Below, piece by piece: positions 30,413 through 37,878 of a DNA stretch of 64,000 nt. Source of the stretch: Mumia flava (GTDB taxonomy: Bacteria; Actinomycetota; Actinomycetes; Propionibacteriales; Nocardioidaceae); contig NZ_PGEZ01000001.1 of the NCBI RefSeq assembly GCF_002797495.1, positions 62,001-126,000 on the forward strand, read 5' to 3'. The translations under genes were made by a program, and so were the position numbers. The notes under the pieces were generated by a model. It searched no databases, was not told the origin of the DNA, and saw only the letters and a list, made by a program, of their open reading frames with translations. Each line of letters opens with the position of its first letter. Positions within the stretch are counted from its first letter, which is position 1.

Positions 30413-31720
30413 TCAGGCGGCCTCGCGGCGCTGGGCCGAGTCGGCGGCGAGCCAGGCGCGATTGCGGGCGTGGAGCTGGTGATCCTCGAGCGCGCGGCCG
30501 CGCTGCCTTCCGGTCGTGAGGGTGAAGACGAAGCCCCGACGCCCGTCCGCCGTGACGACGAGGCGTCCGGCGTGGATGAGCTGGTGGCAACGCGGGCACA
30601 CCCCGGGGAGGTTGTCGAGGTCGGTGGCGCCGCCGTCGCGCTCCCACCACTCGGCGTGGTGGATCTCGAGGCAGGTCCCGCCGCAGCCCGGGTTGGCGCA
30701 GATGCCGTGCTGCCGGGCGATCACGGCCGCGCGCTGGGCCGGGGTGGCGAGCCGCTGGGCCCGGCCGACGTTGAGGATGTCCGCCTGCGGAGTGGGCCCG
30801 TCGGTGAACCCGTCGAACAGCACGTCCGTCCTGTCGGCATCACAGGCCAGGTAGTCGAGCAGCCCCGGCCCGATCGGCCCCCAGCCCGTGAGCACCGGCC
30901 CGACGCCGCCGTGGTGAGCGTCGCCCCGGTGCGCCAGCTGGTCCGCCAGCCACCGCGCGTCGGTCATGACATGAATCTGAGGGCGGACTCCGCGATCCGT
31001 CGGCATCCCGTGCGCGAGGGCGGCGGCGACGAGATCCCCGAATGCGTCCACCCGTCGCCGGGCAGGCGACCGGTCGTCGTCCTCACCGCGTGGCGCCGAG
31101 GCGGCCTTCAGCCAGGAGGCGACCCGCGCACCGGTCGCGATGTCGAGATAGCCCGCCAGGTGCCAGCCGTCGCCGCACTTCGCCAGCGTGAGGTCGTGCT
31201 TCTCCATGCCCGTGGCCCAGCGGTCGTCGAGGCGCTCCGGGTAGCGCTGACGCTCGATCTCGTCGATCCGCTCACCGAGCGTCGCCGGATCGGCGTCGGA
31301 GGCCGTGTCCAGCAGCTCGTCGCAGACCTCGTCCATCACAGCGGTCCCGAGCCGGGTCAGACCTGCGGTGAACTTGCGCACGTGATCCAGGCGGATCCGG
31401 CCGGACCGCAGCGCATCACCGACCGCCGGCAGGCGCCGCATCGTACGCCCGGCGGACCGGCGGATCTTCAGCTGCTCCGGGGTCAGGCGCAGCTCCCGAC
31501 GCGCCCAGCCGAGGGCGCTCGAGGCGCCGTCCTCGGCGTACGCCCCGGTCTCGTCGAGATGGTCGAGCGCGGCGGCCTCGAGGCCGGCGAGCCGGTCGGA
31601 CGCGTCGCGGACGCGGCGCAGGAGATCGCGGGTCTGCTCCCCGTCGGCGAGTGCCATCGGCTGGGAGCACAGCTCGGAGACGACGGTGGACAGGCGCTCC
31701 ACTGGCACGGATTCGAACAT
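30413..31720 (-). CDS. HNH endonuclease, DUF222/13E12 repeat family
   Basis: A 435-residue protein of the actinobacterial 13E12/DUF222 family. The long helical DUF222 region fills the first 300 residues; the C-terminal HNH domain shows CANPGC, CLEIHHAEWWERDGGATDLDN and CPRCHQLIHAGR. These genes are multi-copy in many actinobacteria and are often DNA-damage induced in mycobacteria. The ATG at 31718-31720 lies six bases after GATGCT and inside a TCGAAC-ATAT-GTAC element that resembles an actinobacterial LexA box. Biological role unknown; a homing or selfish function is possible. Confidence 0.88.
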   Translation of the reverse strand: MFESVPVERLSTVVSELCSQPMALADGEQTRDLLRRVRDASDRLAGLEAAALDHLDETGAYAEDGASSALGWARRELRLTPEQLKIRRSAGRTMRRLPAVGDALRSGRIRLDHVRKFTAGLTRLGTAVMDEVCDELLDTASDADPATLGERIDEIERQRYPERLDDRWATGMEKHDLTLAKCGDGWHLAGYLDIATGARVASWLKAASAPRGEDDDRSPARRRVDAFGDLVAAALAHGMPTDRGVRPQIHVMTDARWLADQLAHRGDAHHGGVGPVLTGWGPIGPGLLDYLACDADRTDVLFDGFTDGPTPQADILNVGRAQRLATPAQRAAVIARQHGICANPGCGGTCLEIHHAEWWERDGGATDLDNLPGVCPRCHQLIHAGRLVVTADGRRGFVFTLTTGRQRGRALEDHQLHARNRAWLAADSAQRREAA

Positions 31721-31728
31721 ATGTACAG
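31713..31728. promoter_or_regulatory. SOS-box-like element over the DUF222 gene start
   Basis: TCGAACATATGTACAG carries a perfect left half of the actinobacterial LexA consensus TCGAAC-N4-GTTCGA and a partial right half (GTAC instead of GTTC, then two mismatches). It covers the ATG and the deduced transcription start of the HNH gene. Homologous 13E12 genes in mycobacteria are LexA-controlled (from memory), so a weak operator is plausible. Confidence 0.45.
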
Positions 31729-31776
31729 CATCGCAGAAGCCTCTGACAGAAGGGTTCTCGATCGCTCGCTCCGCTC

Positions 31777-31846
31777 GCGCCTCGAACAGCGTCCAGCGGG
31801 AGGACCGCCTCGCGCCTCGACCAGCGTCCAGCGGGAGGACCGCCTC
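31777..31846. repeat. tandem pair of 35-bp direct repeats
   Basis: GCGCCTCGAACAGCGTCCAG... at 31777-31811 is repeated at 31812-31846 with a single A-to-C change, and a decayed third copy follows (ACGCCTGGAGCAGCGGGG). The pair lies between the starts of the HNH gene and the end of the aminotransferase gene. A GC-rich CGCTCGCTCCGCTCGCG stretch sits just to the left. Confidence 0.9.
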
Positions 31847-31871
31847 ACGCCTGGAGCAGCGGGGAACTCGG

Positions 31872-32705
31872 TCAGGGCTCCGGGTGGAGCGGAGCCTGGC
31901 GCGCCCAGATCGATGCGACCAGCTTCGTGACCGGTCCGGGCGCGGGCAGGTCCCGTTCGTCGACGCGGTGCACGGCCTGGACGTCGCGGGTGGTGCCGAC
32001 CAGGAACACCTCCTCCGCTCGCTGGAGCACCTCGATCGGCTCGTCGCGCTCGACCACGTCGACCTCGTCGCGGCACCACTCGAGCACCAACGCCCGCGTG
32101 ACACCGGCGAGGCAGCCCGACTCCAGGGTGGGGGTGACGAGCTGGCCGTCGAGCACGTAGAAGACGTTCGAGCCGGTGCCCTCGCACAGCAGCCCGGCGG
32201 TGTTCGGGATCAGCGCCTCGGTGGCGCCACGTGCCCGGGCGTACTCGATCATCACGGCGTTCTCGGCGTACGAGGTGGTCTTGAGCCCGGTCAGCGCGCC
32301 CCGCTCGTTGCGGGTCCACGGCACCGACACGACCGAGGTCGTCGGGCCCGGCCGCGTCGCCGGCTCGACGACGACGATCGCGGTCGGAGCGCCGCCGCCG
32401 CGAGGGGACCCCAACGGGCCCCGACCGGACGTGAGCGTGATCCGGATCCGCCCGAAGACGAGATCCTGACCAGCCAGGCACGAAGCCACTCCCGACCGCA
32501 GGGCGTCGAGGTCCGGCGCGTCGAGGCCGAGCCCGATCGCGGAGCGTGCGAGCCGGAGCAGGTGCCGCTCGAGAGCGAAGGGAACACCCTCTTCGACCTT
32601 CACCGTCTCGAAGACTCCGTCCCCGACGACGAGACCGTGATCGAGCACCGACAGGGCCGGTTCATCCGGCGATTCCAGCGTTCTGCCGTCGATCCACGCG
32701 CGCAT
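31872..32705 (-). CDS. class IV aminotransferase (aminodeoxychorismate lyase-like)
   Basis: A 277-residue PLP enzyme of fold type IV. LSVLDHGLVVGDGVFET near the N-terminus, the PLP-lysine region LTGLKTTSYAENAVMIEYAR, and LCEGTGSNVFYV are family motifs. The short N-terminus and length favour 4-amino-4-deoxychorismate lyase (PabC, folate synthesis) or a D-amino-acid aminotransferase over branched-chain aminotransferase; I cannot decide. The ATG at 32703-32705 is supported by TACGGT (32712-32717, minus) six bases upstream, implying a leaderless mRNA. Confidence 0.85.
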   Translation of the reverse strand: MRAWIDGRTLESPDEPALSVLDHGLVVGDGVFETVKVEEGVPFALERHLLRLARSAIGLGLDAPDLDALRSGVASCLAGQDLVFGRIRITLTSGRGPLGSPRGGGAPTAIVVVEPATRPGPTTSVVSVPWTRNERGALTGLKTTSYAENAVMIEYARARGATEALIPNTAGLLCEGTGSNVFYVLDGQLVTPTLESGCLAGVTRALVLEWCRDEVDVVERDEPIEVLQRAEEVFLVGTTRDVQAVHRVDERDLPAPGPVTKLVASIWARQAPLHPEP

Positions 32706-32741
32706 GGCGACACCGTACCCGGCCGTGGCCGACCCCCCTGT

Positions 32742-32770
32742 TTGGACGCGTCCGTGCCATCCGCTAATGT
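32742..32770 (+). promoter_or_regulatory. sigma-70-type promoter of the Gly-Cys-Val tRNA cluster
   Basis: TTGGAC (32742-32747) and TAATGT (32765-32770) are exactly 17 bases apart, a near-consensus housekeeping promoter. Transcription would start near 32777, about 25 bases before tRNA-Gly. Confidence 0.8.
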
Positions 32771-32801
32771 TTCTTTCGCCGCCGGGGAAGCCCGGAAGCA
32801 C

Positions 32802-32873
32802 GCGGACGTGGCTCAGTGGTAGAGCATCACCTTGCCAAGGTGAGGGTCGCGGGTTCGAATCCCGTCGTCCGCT
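32802..32873 (+). tRNA. tRNA-Gly (anticodon GCC)
   Basis: A 72-base cloverleaf begins GCGGACGTGGCTCAGTGG and ends CGTCCGC plus discriminator T. The anticodon arm is TCACC-TTGCCAA-GGTGA, giving GCC; the T-arm is GCGGG-TTCGAAT-CCCGT. No CCA is encoded. First of a Gly-Cys-Val cluster typical of actinobacteria. Confidence 0.97.
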
Positions 32874-32917
32874 CGGAGTGGGTCTGATGGCCCCTTCTCA
32901 GGCATCCGAGGATGTCC

Positions 32918-32988
32918 GGTGGAGTGGCCGAGAGGCGAGGCAACGGACTGCAAATCCGTTTACACGGGTTCAAATCCCGTCTCCACCT
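32918..32988 (+). tRNA. tRNA-Cys (anticodon GCA)
   Basis: A 71-base cloverleaf begins GGTGGAGTGGCCGAGAGG and ends CTCCACC plus discriminator T. The anticodon arm is ACGGA-CTGCAAA-TCCGT, giving GCA; the T-arm is ACGGG-TTCAAAT-CCCGT. No CCA is encoded. Confidence 0.97.
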
Positions 32989-33029
32989 CGACTGGACCGC
33001 GAGGCTCCAGCGGGACCGCGAGGTCCTGA

Positions 33030-33101
33030 GGGCGATTGGCGCAGCGGTAGCGCGCTTCCCTGACACGGAAGAGGTCACTGGTTCAAACCCAGTATCGCCC
33101 A
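33030..33101 (+). tRNA. tRNA-Val (anticodon GAC)
   Basis: A 72-base cloverleaf begins GGGCGATTGGCGCAGCGG and ends ATCGCCC plus discriminator A. The anticodon arm is CTTCC-CTGACAC-GGAAG, giving GAC. Nearly identical, outside the anticodon arm, to tRNA-Val(CAC) 2.8 kb away on the other strand. Confidence 0.97.
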
Positions 33102-33112
33102 CCAGCATCACC

Positions 33113-33156
33113 ACAGAGGTCCCCGTCCGGCACTCCCGCCGGGCGGGGACCTCTGT
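33113..33156 (+). terminator. strong hairpin terminator after tRNA-Val(GAC)
   Basis: ACAGAGGTCCCCG pairs perfectly with CGGGGACCTCTGT, and an inner segment rich in C/G extends the stem around ACTCCC. It starts twelve bases after the tRNA. The following bases CGTTCGTG give only a poor T-tract. It most likely ends the tRNA cluster transcript. Confidence 0.8.
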
Positions 33157-33232
33157 CGTTCGTGCGCGCAGACGGGCCTCCGTCGGTCTCACGCTAACCG
33201 GGCGTCGGCCTTCCGTGGGCGGTCGTGCACGT

Positions 33233-34135
33233 TCAGAGCTCGATCTCGAACCACACCGTCGTGCCGACGCCGTCGAGCTCGGAGCCCCACCGGTCGGCGA
33301 GTGCCTCCACGATCTGGAGGCCCCGGCCGTGGACGCCGAGCGGGTCGACGGGCCGGCTGACGGGCGTCGGGCGCGAAGCGCCGCAGTCGCGGACCGTGGT
33401 GGTCAGGACGCCCCGGTCCAGCAGCACCCGGACCCCGCAGCCGGAGCCGGTGTGCATCACGACGTTCGTGACGAGCTCGGACAGGCAGAGCTCGGCCGCC
33501 TCCCCCGCCCGGCCGTCGACACCCCACGACGCCAGCGTGCTTCGCAGGAAGCGGCGGGCCTGCGGGACGGCGGCCGGTTCGGGCGCGAGCTCGTGGACGA
33601 CGGCGCGCGCACCCGGTGGAACGGGTTCGTCGGTCAGGGCCGGGGCCGGTCGGACGTCTTCGCGCTGGAGACGACGCAGCGCCGCTCCGACCTCGCAGCC
33701 GACCGCCGCGAGCGCGCGCACCCGGCCCGGCCCGAACCGTTGCTCGCTGTCGAAGAAGAGGACGTAGCCGCCCAGGACCTGCCCGGACCCGACCACCGGA
33801 ACGGCCGCCAGGGCGGCCGTGAGCCCGTCGCGCTGACGCTCGACGAACGTGCCGAACCTGCCGCGCAGGTCCTGCAGGCTCCCGACGACCGGCGCCCCGG
33901 ACCGGATCGCGGCGTTGAGCGGGACCTCGTCGTACGCGTCGATGAGGCACCACTGGCCGTCCGCCGCCTCGTCGCGGTCGCTCGCCGTGAACAGCAGCTC
34001 GCGGCCGCCTCCGTCGGTCAGCGCCAGCCCCACCCGCCGTACGCCGGGCACCGCGGCGAGGGACGCGAGGGTGTCTCGCGCCCACCGGCCCTGTGCCGGC
34101 TCCACGTCCGGCGCGCGCGGCGCTGCCGAGTGCAT
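33233..34135 (-). CDS. GAF-domain and HATPase (anti-sigma/RsbW-type) regulatory protein
   Basis: A 300-residue cytoplasmic protein with an N-terminal GAF-like sensor domain (residues about 10-160; LVGSGQVLGGYVLFF-type strand, FGPGRVRALAAVG) and a C-terminal histidine-kinase-like ATPase domain (AAELCLSELVTNVVMHT as the N-box, VRDCGASRP as G1, HGRGLQIVEALADRWGS as G2). Such proteins usually control an anti-sigma-factor antagonist or a sigma-B-type factor; no partner gene is adjacent. The ATG at 34133-34135 lies seven bases after TAGGCT (34143-34148, minus). Confidence 0.85.
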   Translation of the reverse strand: MHSAAPRAPDVEPAQGRWARDTLASLAAVPGVRRVGLALTDGGGRELLFTASDRDEAADGQWCLIDAYDEVPLNAAIRSGAPVVGSLQDLRGRFGTFVERQRDGLTAALAAVPVVGSGQVLGGYVLFFDSEQRFGPGRVRALAAVGCEVGAALRRLQREDVRPAPALTDEPVPPGARAVVHELAPEPAAVPQARRFLRSTLASWGVDGRAGEAAELCLSELVTNVVMHTGSGCGVRVLLDRGVLTTTVRDCGASRPTPVSRPVDPLGVHGRGLQIVEALADRWGSELDGVGTTVWFEIEL

Positions 34136-34201
34136 GACGCCGAGCCTAGTTCCGCGGCGCACCGTCAGCGTGTGTGATCTCAGCGACGGCGCCGCGTCAC
34201 G

Positions 34202-35155
34202 TCACAGCGCGAACTCCACCCAGAGCGGGTAGTGGTCGGAGATCCGCCACGACACCTGGTTCTTGCTCAGGGTGCCGAAGGCGTGGCCGAGGAAGTCGAA
34301 CGACCCACCGCGGTCGGTGTAGGACATCGCGTTCAGCAGCGGGCGACCGTCGGGCGCGGAGAACCAGGCGATCTGGTCGTAGAAGTGCCGGGCCCTGTCG
34401 TTGTCGAAGATCGTCCGAGGCACGCCGTTCAGCTCCGGTGGCGGGGACAGCCCGGTCGCGACGAAGGCGCGGTACAGCGGGTCGTCCAGGCGGTCGATGT
34501 TGAAGTCCCCCAGCACGAGCAGGTTGCTGTTCCAGTCGTCGGGACGGTCGGCCCAGTCCCGCATCCAGCGCGCGACCGCTTCGACCTCCGGCAGCCGCTC
34601 GTCGGCGTCGGCGCCCCAGAGGACGTGCACGGTGGTCAGGATGAACTCGACATCCGCCCGCAGGAACGATGCGGCGTACGGGGTCCGCGCGAACTGGCGG
34701 CCGGGGTCGTCCCCGACGCCCGCGGGCAGCACGATCTCCCCGACGAGCCCCGACGGCTCCACGCGCGTGCTGTCGTAGAGGTAGGTGAGCCGCTCGCCGT
34801 TGCCGGCACTCCCCTCCGTCACGTCGCTGGTGAGGAAGTGCCACCGAGGCCCGAGCCGCGCGAGCAGGAATCGCAGCGCCGTCGTGTTGCGCCGGACCTC
34901 CTGAATCGCGATCACGTCGAAGTGCGACAGCACGGCGGCGATGCAGGCGACCGCGTGCCAGTCGCGCTTGGGCGTGTCGGACGACCGTGCCTCCCACCTG
35001 GGCGTGAGGTCGGAGAAGGCGCGAAGGTTCCAGGTCGCGACCAGCAGGTTCCGCTCCGTGCGGGCAGGGATCGCGGCAGACGCCGCGGCGTCCATGGCGA
35101 GGAGCTCCGCGGCGAGCGCTGGCGGGGCCTCCGGGACGACGGTCGTGGTCGTCAC
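34202..35155 (-). CDS. endonuclease/exonuclease/phosphatase (EEP) superfamily hydrolase
   Basis: A 317-residue metal-dependent phosphodiesterase-fold protein. The EEP motifs are all present: VATWNLRAF, DVIAIQEVRRN, VLGDFNIDRLDD and WRISDHYPLWVEF. No signal peptide is visible, so a cytoplasmic nuclease or phosphatase is expected; the substrate is unknown. GTG start at 35153-35155 is taken as the longest form; the ATG at 35095 is an alternative that would remove an Ala-rich lead. Confidence 0.85.
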   Translation of the reverse strand: MTTTTVVPEAPPALAAELLAMDAAASAAIPARTERNLLVATWNLRAFSDLTPRWEARSSDTPKRDWHAVACIAAVLSHFDVIAIQEVRRNTTALRFLLARLGPRWHFLTSDVTEGSAGNGERLTYLYDSTRVEPSGLVGEIVLPAGVGDDPGRQFARTPYAASFLRADVEFILTTVHVLWGADADERLPEVEAVARWMRDWADRPDDWNSNLLVLGDFNIDRLDDPLYRAFVATGLSPPPELNGVPRTIFDNDRARHFYDQIAWFSAPDGRPLLNAMSYTDRGGSFDFLGHAFGTLSKNQVSWRISDHYPLWVEFAL

Positions 35156-35254
35156 GGCAGGGCCGGATCCCTCGGCGCTGCAGGTCTCACCCCGTCATCG
35201 TCGCACCGCCACGGTGTCCGTTCCGTCCGGTTTGTGCTCAGCCGCCGGTGGTCG

Positions 35255-35830
35255 TCACGCCGAGCCGCCCAGGCGTGAGCGGGTCGGGCCGTACGGGATG
35301 GCGGCGGCTGCGCTGAACACCGCTATCAGGCTGAGTCCCTGGACGATGACGAAGAACCCCTGCGGCGTCCCGGCGCCGAGCCCCGGCTGCATCGAGGCGG
35401 GCAGCACCGCGATCCCGACGAATCCGGCGGCCCCCAGCGCGCCCGCGAGGGCACGCGCCCATGGTCGCCCGCCCGACGCGAGTGCGTACGCGGTCGCCAT
35501 CGCGATCATCGGGACCAGCAGCGCACCGCTGCCGAGACCCCGGGTGAGCAGGTCGACGAGGTAGCCGGGGACGACCAGGACCGCTGCGGTCACCAACGGA
35601 CTCAGCACCAGCCACCGGGACAGGGGCCGACCTCCCAGTCGCAGGCTGGCTGCGTACCCGAGAAGTGCCCCGGCGGCGGCCGCCGGCACGAGGACGCCGA
35701 GCTCGGTGGCCCACGTGAACGTGCTCTCGGGCCCGGCGAGCGCCTCCATCCACGACCGCAGCCCGCAGGCCCACGCCAGGCCGGCGACCGCGCCCAGGCC
35801 GACCCCCGCCACGCCCATCCGCGTGCTCAC
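35255..35830 (-). CDS. multi-pass membrane protein of unknown function
   Basis: A 191-residue protein made almost entirely of hydrophobic helices (five or six: GLGAVAGLAWACGL, LGVLVPAAAAGALLGYAA, LVLSPLVTAAVLVVPGYL, LLVPMIAMATAYALA, GALGAAGFVGIAVL, FVIVQGLSLIAVFSAAAAI). I do not recognise the family. The GTG at 35828-35830 is chosen because TACGGT (35837-35842, minus) lies six bases upstream. Confidence 0.72.
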   Translation of the reverse strand: MSTRMGVAGVGLGAVAGLAWACGLRSWMEALAGPESTFTWATELGVLVPAAAAGALLGYAASLRLGGRPLSRWLVLSPLVTAAVLVVPGYLVDLLTRGLGSGALLVPMIAMATAYALASGGRPWARALAGALGAAGFVGIAVLPASMQPGLGAGTPQGFFVIVQGLSLIAVFSAAAAIPYGPTRSRLGGSA

Positions 35831-35948
35831 GTCGTCACCGTAGATCGCCCGACGTCGCGCCCGCGACCGCGTTGCGGGCGCGACGCACGCTCGCGTCGCC
35901 GTGCTTCCTGCTGGACCCCGAGGCCGGATCGGGCCAAACTTGGGCTCC

Positions 35949-36272
35949 ATGGAAGACGATCCCGCCGGCGCCAGCACGCGCGGGACCACGTACCACGGCA
36001 AGCGCGCCGCCGCCCCCGCTGCCCGACCGCCCGGACCGTCGTGGCCGTTCCCGACCTGCATGCGGTTCTGCGCGATCCCGCACGAGGTCGAGGAGGGCTG
36101 CCAGTCCTTCGGCGAGGACGTCTACCTGACCCTGCGCGGCGTCGACCCCGAGACCGGGGAGCCCGAGTTCATGCTCGTGTTCCCTGACCAGCGAGGCGGT
36201 CCGGAGGTCCCGCTGACCGCCTACCAGGCGGCCGTCCTCGCGGGATCCCTGTCGCCGGAGAGCCTGCGCTGA
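35949..36272 (+). CDS. small protein of unknown function with three cysteines
   Basis: A 107-residue protein with a Pro/Ala-rich N-terminus and a compact core (TCMRFCAIPHEVEEGC, DVYLTLRGVDPETGEPEFMLVF, VPLTAYQAAVLAGSLSPESLR). The Cys spacing CxxxC...C could bind metal or form a disulfide, but no known family is recognised. The ATG at 35949 is used; a longer start at 35901 would read through the divergent promoter region. Confidence 0.6.
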   Translation: MEDDPAGASTRGTTYHGKRAAAPAARPPGPSWPFPTCMRFCAIPHEVEEGCQSFGEDVYLTLRGVDPETGEPEFMLVFPDQRGGPEVPLTAYQAAVLAGSLSPESLR

Positions 36273-36398
36273 AGCCCCAGGAGCCCGGCCGGCCGGCGTG
36301 CACGTGAGGGCCCTACCGACCGGTAACCGCCGCTGCTAGGGTCCGTGTGATCGAGCCCCCGGGACCACCGGGTCCCGCCTTCGACCACGGAGCCGCCG

Positions 36399-37808
36399 AT
36401 GTCCCCGTCCCCGCGCCTGCACGCGTTCCGCGACGACGTCCTCGCGGACCTCGACGCCACCGGGCTCGCCGAGCTGATCGCGACCCACCAGATCAAGCCG
36501 CGCGAGGCCGTCGAGGCTGCCCTCGAGCGGCTCGAGTCGGTCCGAGAGCTCGAAGCCGTCGAGCACCTCGACTCCGAGCGTGCGCTGGCCGAGGCGGACG
36601 CCGTCGGATCGGGCCCGTTCGCAGGCGTGCCGACGTTCGCGAAGGACAACGCCGACGTCGCCGGGATGCCGACCGGGCACGGCTCGGAGGCGTACACCCC
36701 CCGCACGGCGCCACGCGACGGCGACTTCGTCGCGGCGTGGCGCCAGCACGGCGTCACGATCCTCGGGAAGTCCCGGCTCCCGGAGTTCGGGTTCAGCGCC
36801 GCGACCGAGTTCATGACCCGCCCTCCGGTGCGCAACCCGTGGAACCTCGCGTACTCCCCCGGCGCCTCGTCCGGCGGGTCGGCAGCGCTGGTGGCCGCCG
36901 GGGTGGTCCCGATCGCCCACGCGAACGACGGTGGCGGCTCGATCCGGATCCCGGCTGCCGCGTGCGGCCTGGTCGGGCTGAAGCCCACCCGCGGACGTAC
37001 GGTCTCGGACGCCATGGACCGCGCGATGCCGGTCCGGCTGGTCGCGCAGGGTGTCGTGACCCGGACCGTCCGGGACTCCGCGCGGTTCCTCGCGGCCGCC
37101 GAACGCACGTACCGCAACCCGGCCCTGCCGGCGGTTCGCGAGGTCACCGGCCCGAGCCCGACCCGGCTGCGGGTCGCGGTCGTCCGGGACTCCGTGACCG
37201 GTCCGGTCGACCGCGAGACCGCCGCCGCGACGCAGCAGACCGCGGACCTGCTCTCCGGACTCGGCCACCGGGTCGAGGAGATGCCGGTGCCGGTGACCCG
37301 CCAGTTCGCGGACGACTTCTCCCACTACTGGGGCCTGCTCGCGTGGGTGATGTCGACGACCGGGCGGCGTAGCCTCGCGCCCGACTTCGACGCCGCCCGC
37401 ACCGACAACCTGACCCGCGGTCTCGCGGCCGCGTATCGCCGCGGGTTCGCCCGGACACCGACGACGGTGCTCCGGCTGCGACGGGTCGAGAAGCAGTACC
37501 GCGCGCTCTTCACCCGCTACGACGTCGTCCTGTCCCCGGTCCTCACGCACGTCACCCCGAAGATCGGCTACCTCTCACCGACCCAGGACTTCGAGACCCT
37601 CTTCTCACGGCTGCGCTCGTACGTCGGGTTCACGCCGCTGAACAACGTCTCGGGTGGTCCCGGGCTGTCGCTCCCGCTGGCGCAGACCCGCTCGGGGCTG
37701 CCGGTCGGCGTGCACTTCTCTGCTGCTCACGGCGACGAGCGCACCCTCCTCGAGCTGGCCTTCGAGCTCGAGGAGGCGCACCCGTTCGCCTCGATCACCG
37801 GGCGGTGA
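36399..37808 (+). CDS. amidase (amidase signature family)
   Basis: A 469-residue amidase-signature hydrolase with a Ser-cisSer-Lys triad: the lysine in FAKDN (about residue 84), and the serines in PGASSGGSAALVAAG and DGGGSIRIPAAACGLVGLKPT. The substrate is an unknown amide; the lack of gatB and gatC nearby and the divergent C-terminus argue against GatA. ATG at 36399 with GGAG upstream; TAGGGT at 36337-36342 is a likely -10, giving a leader of about 50 bases. Confidence 0.92.
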   Translation: MSPSPRLHAFRDDVLADLDATGLAELIATHQIKPREAVEAALERLESVRELEAVEHLDSERALAEADAVGSGPFAGVPTFAKDNADVAGMPTGHGSEAYTPRTAPRDGDFVAAWRQHGVTILGKSRLPEFGFSAATEFMTRPPVRNPWNLAYSPGASSGGSAALVAAGVVPIAHANDGGGSIRIPAAACGLVGLKPTRGRTVSDAMDRAMPVRLVAQGVVTRTVRDSARFLAAAERTYRNPALPAVREVTGPSPTRLRVAVVRDSVTGPVDRETAAATQQTADLLSGLGHRVEEMPVPVTRQFADDFSHYWGLLAWVMSTTGRRSLAPDFDAARTDNLTRGLAAAYRRGFARTPTTVLRLRRVEKQYRALFTRYDVVLSPVLTHVTPKIGYLSPTQDFETLFSRLRSYVGFTPLNNVSGGPGLSLPLAQTRSGLPVGVHFSAAHGDERTLLELAFELEEAHPFASITGR

Positions 37809-37878
37809 ATCGTCGAGCGGCCGAGTGGACCGACCGGGCTTAGGCTGGTCGGCGATGCCGCGCGGAGGGGGTACGCAA

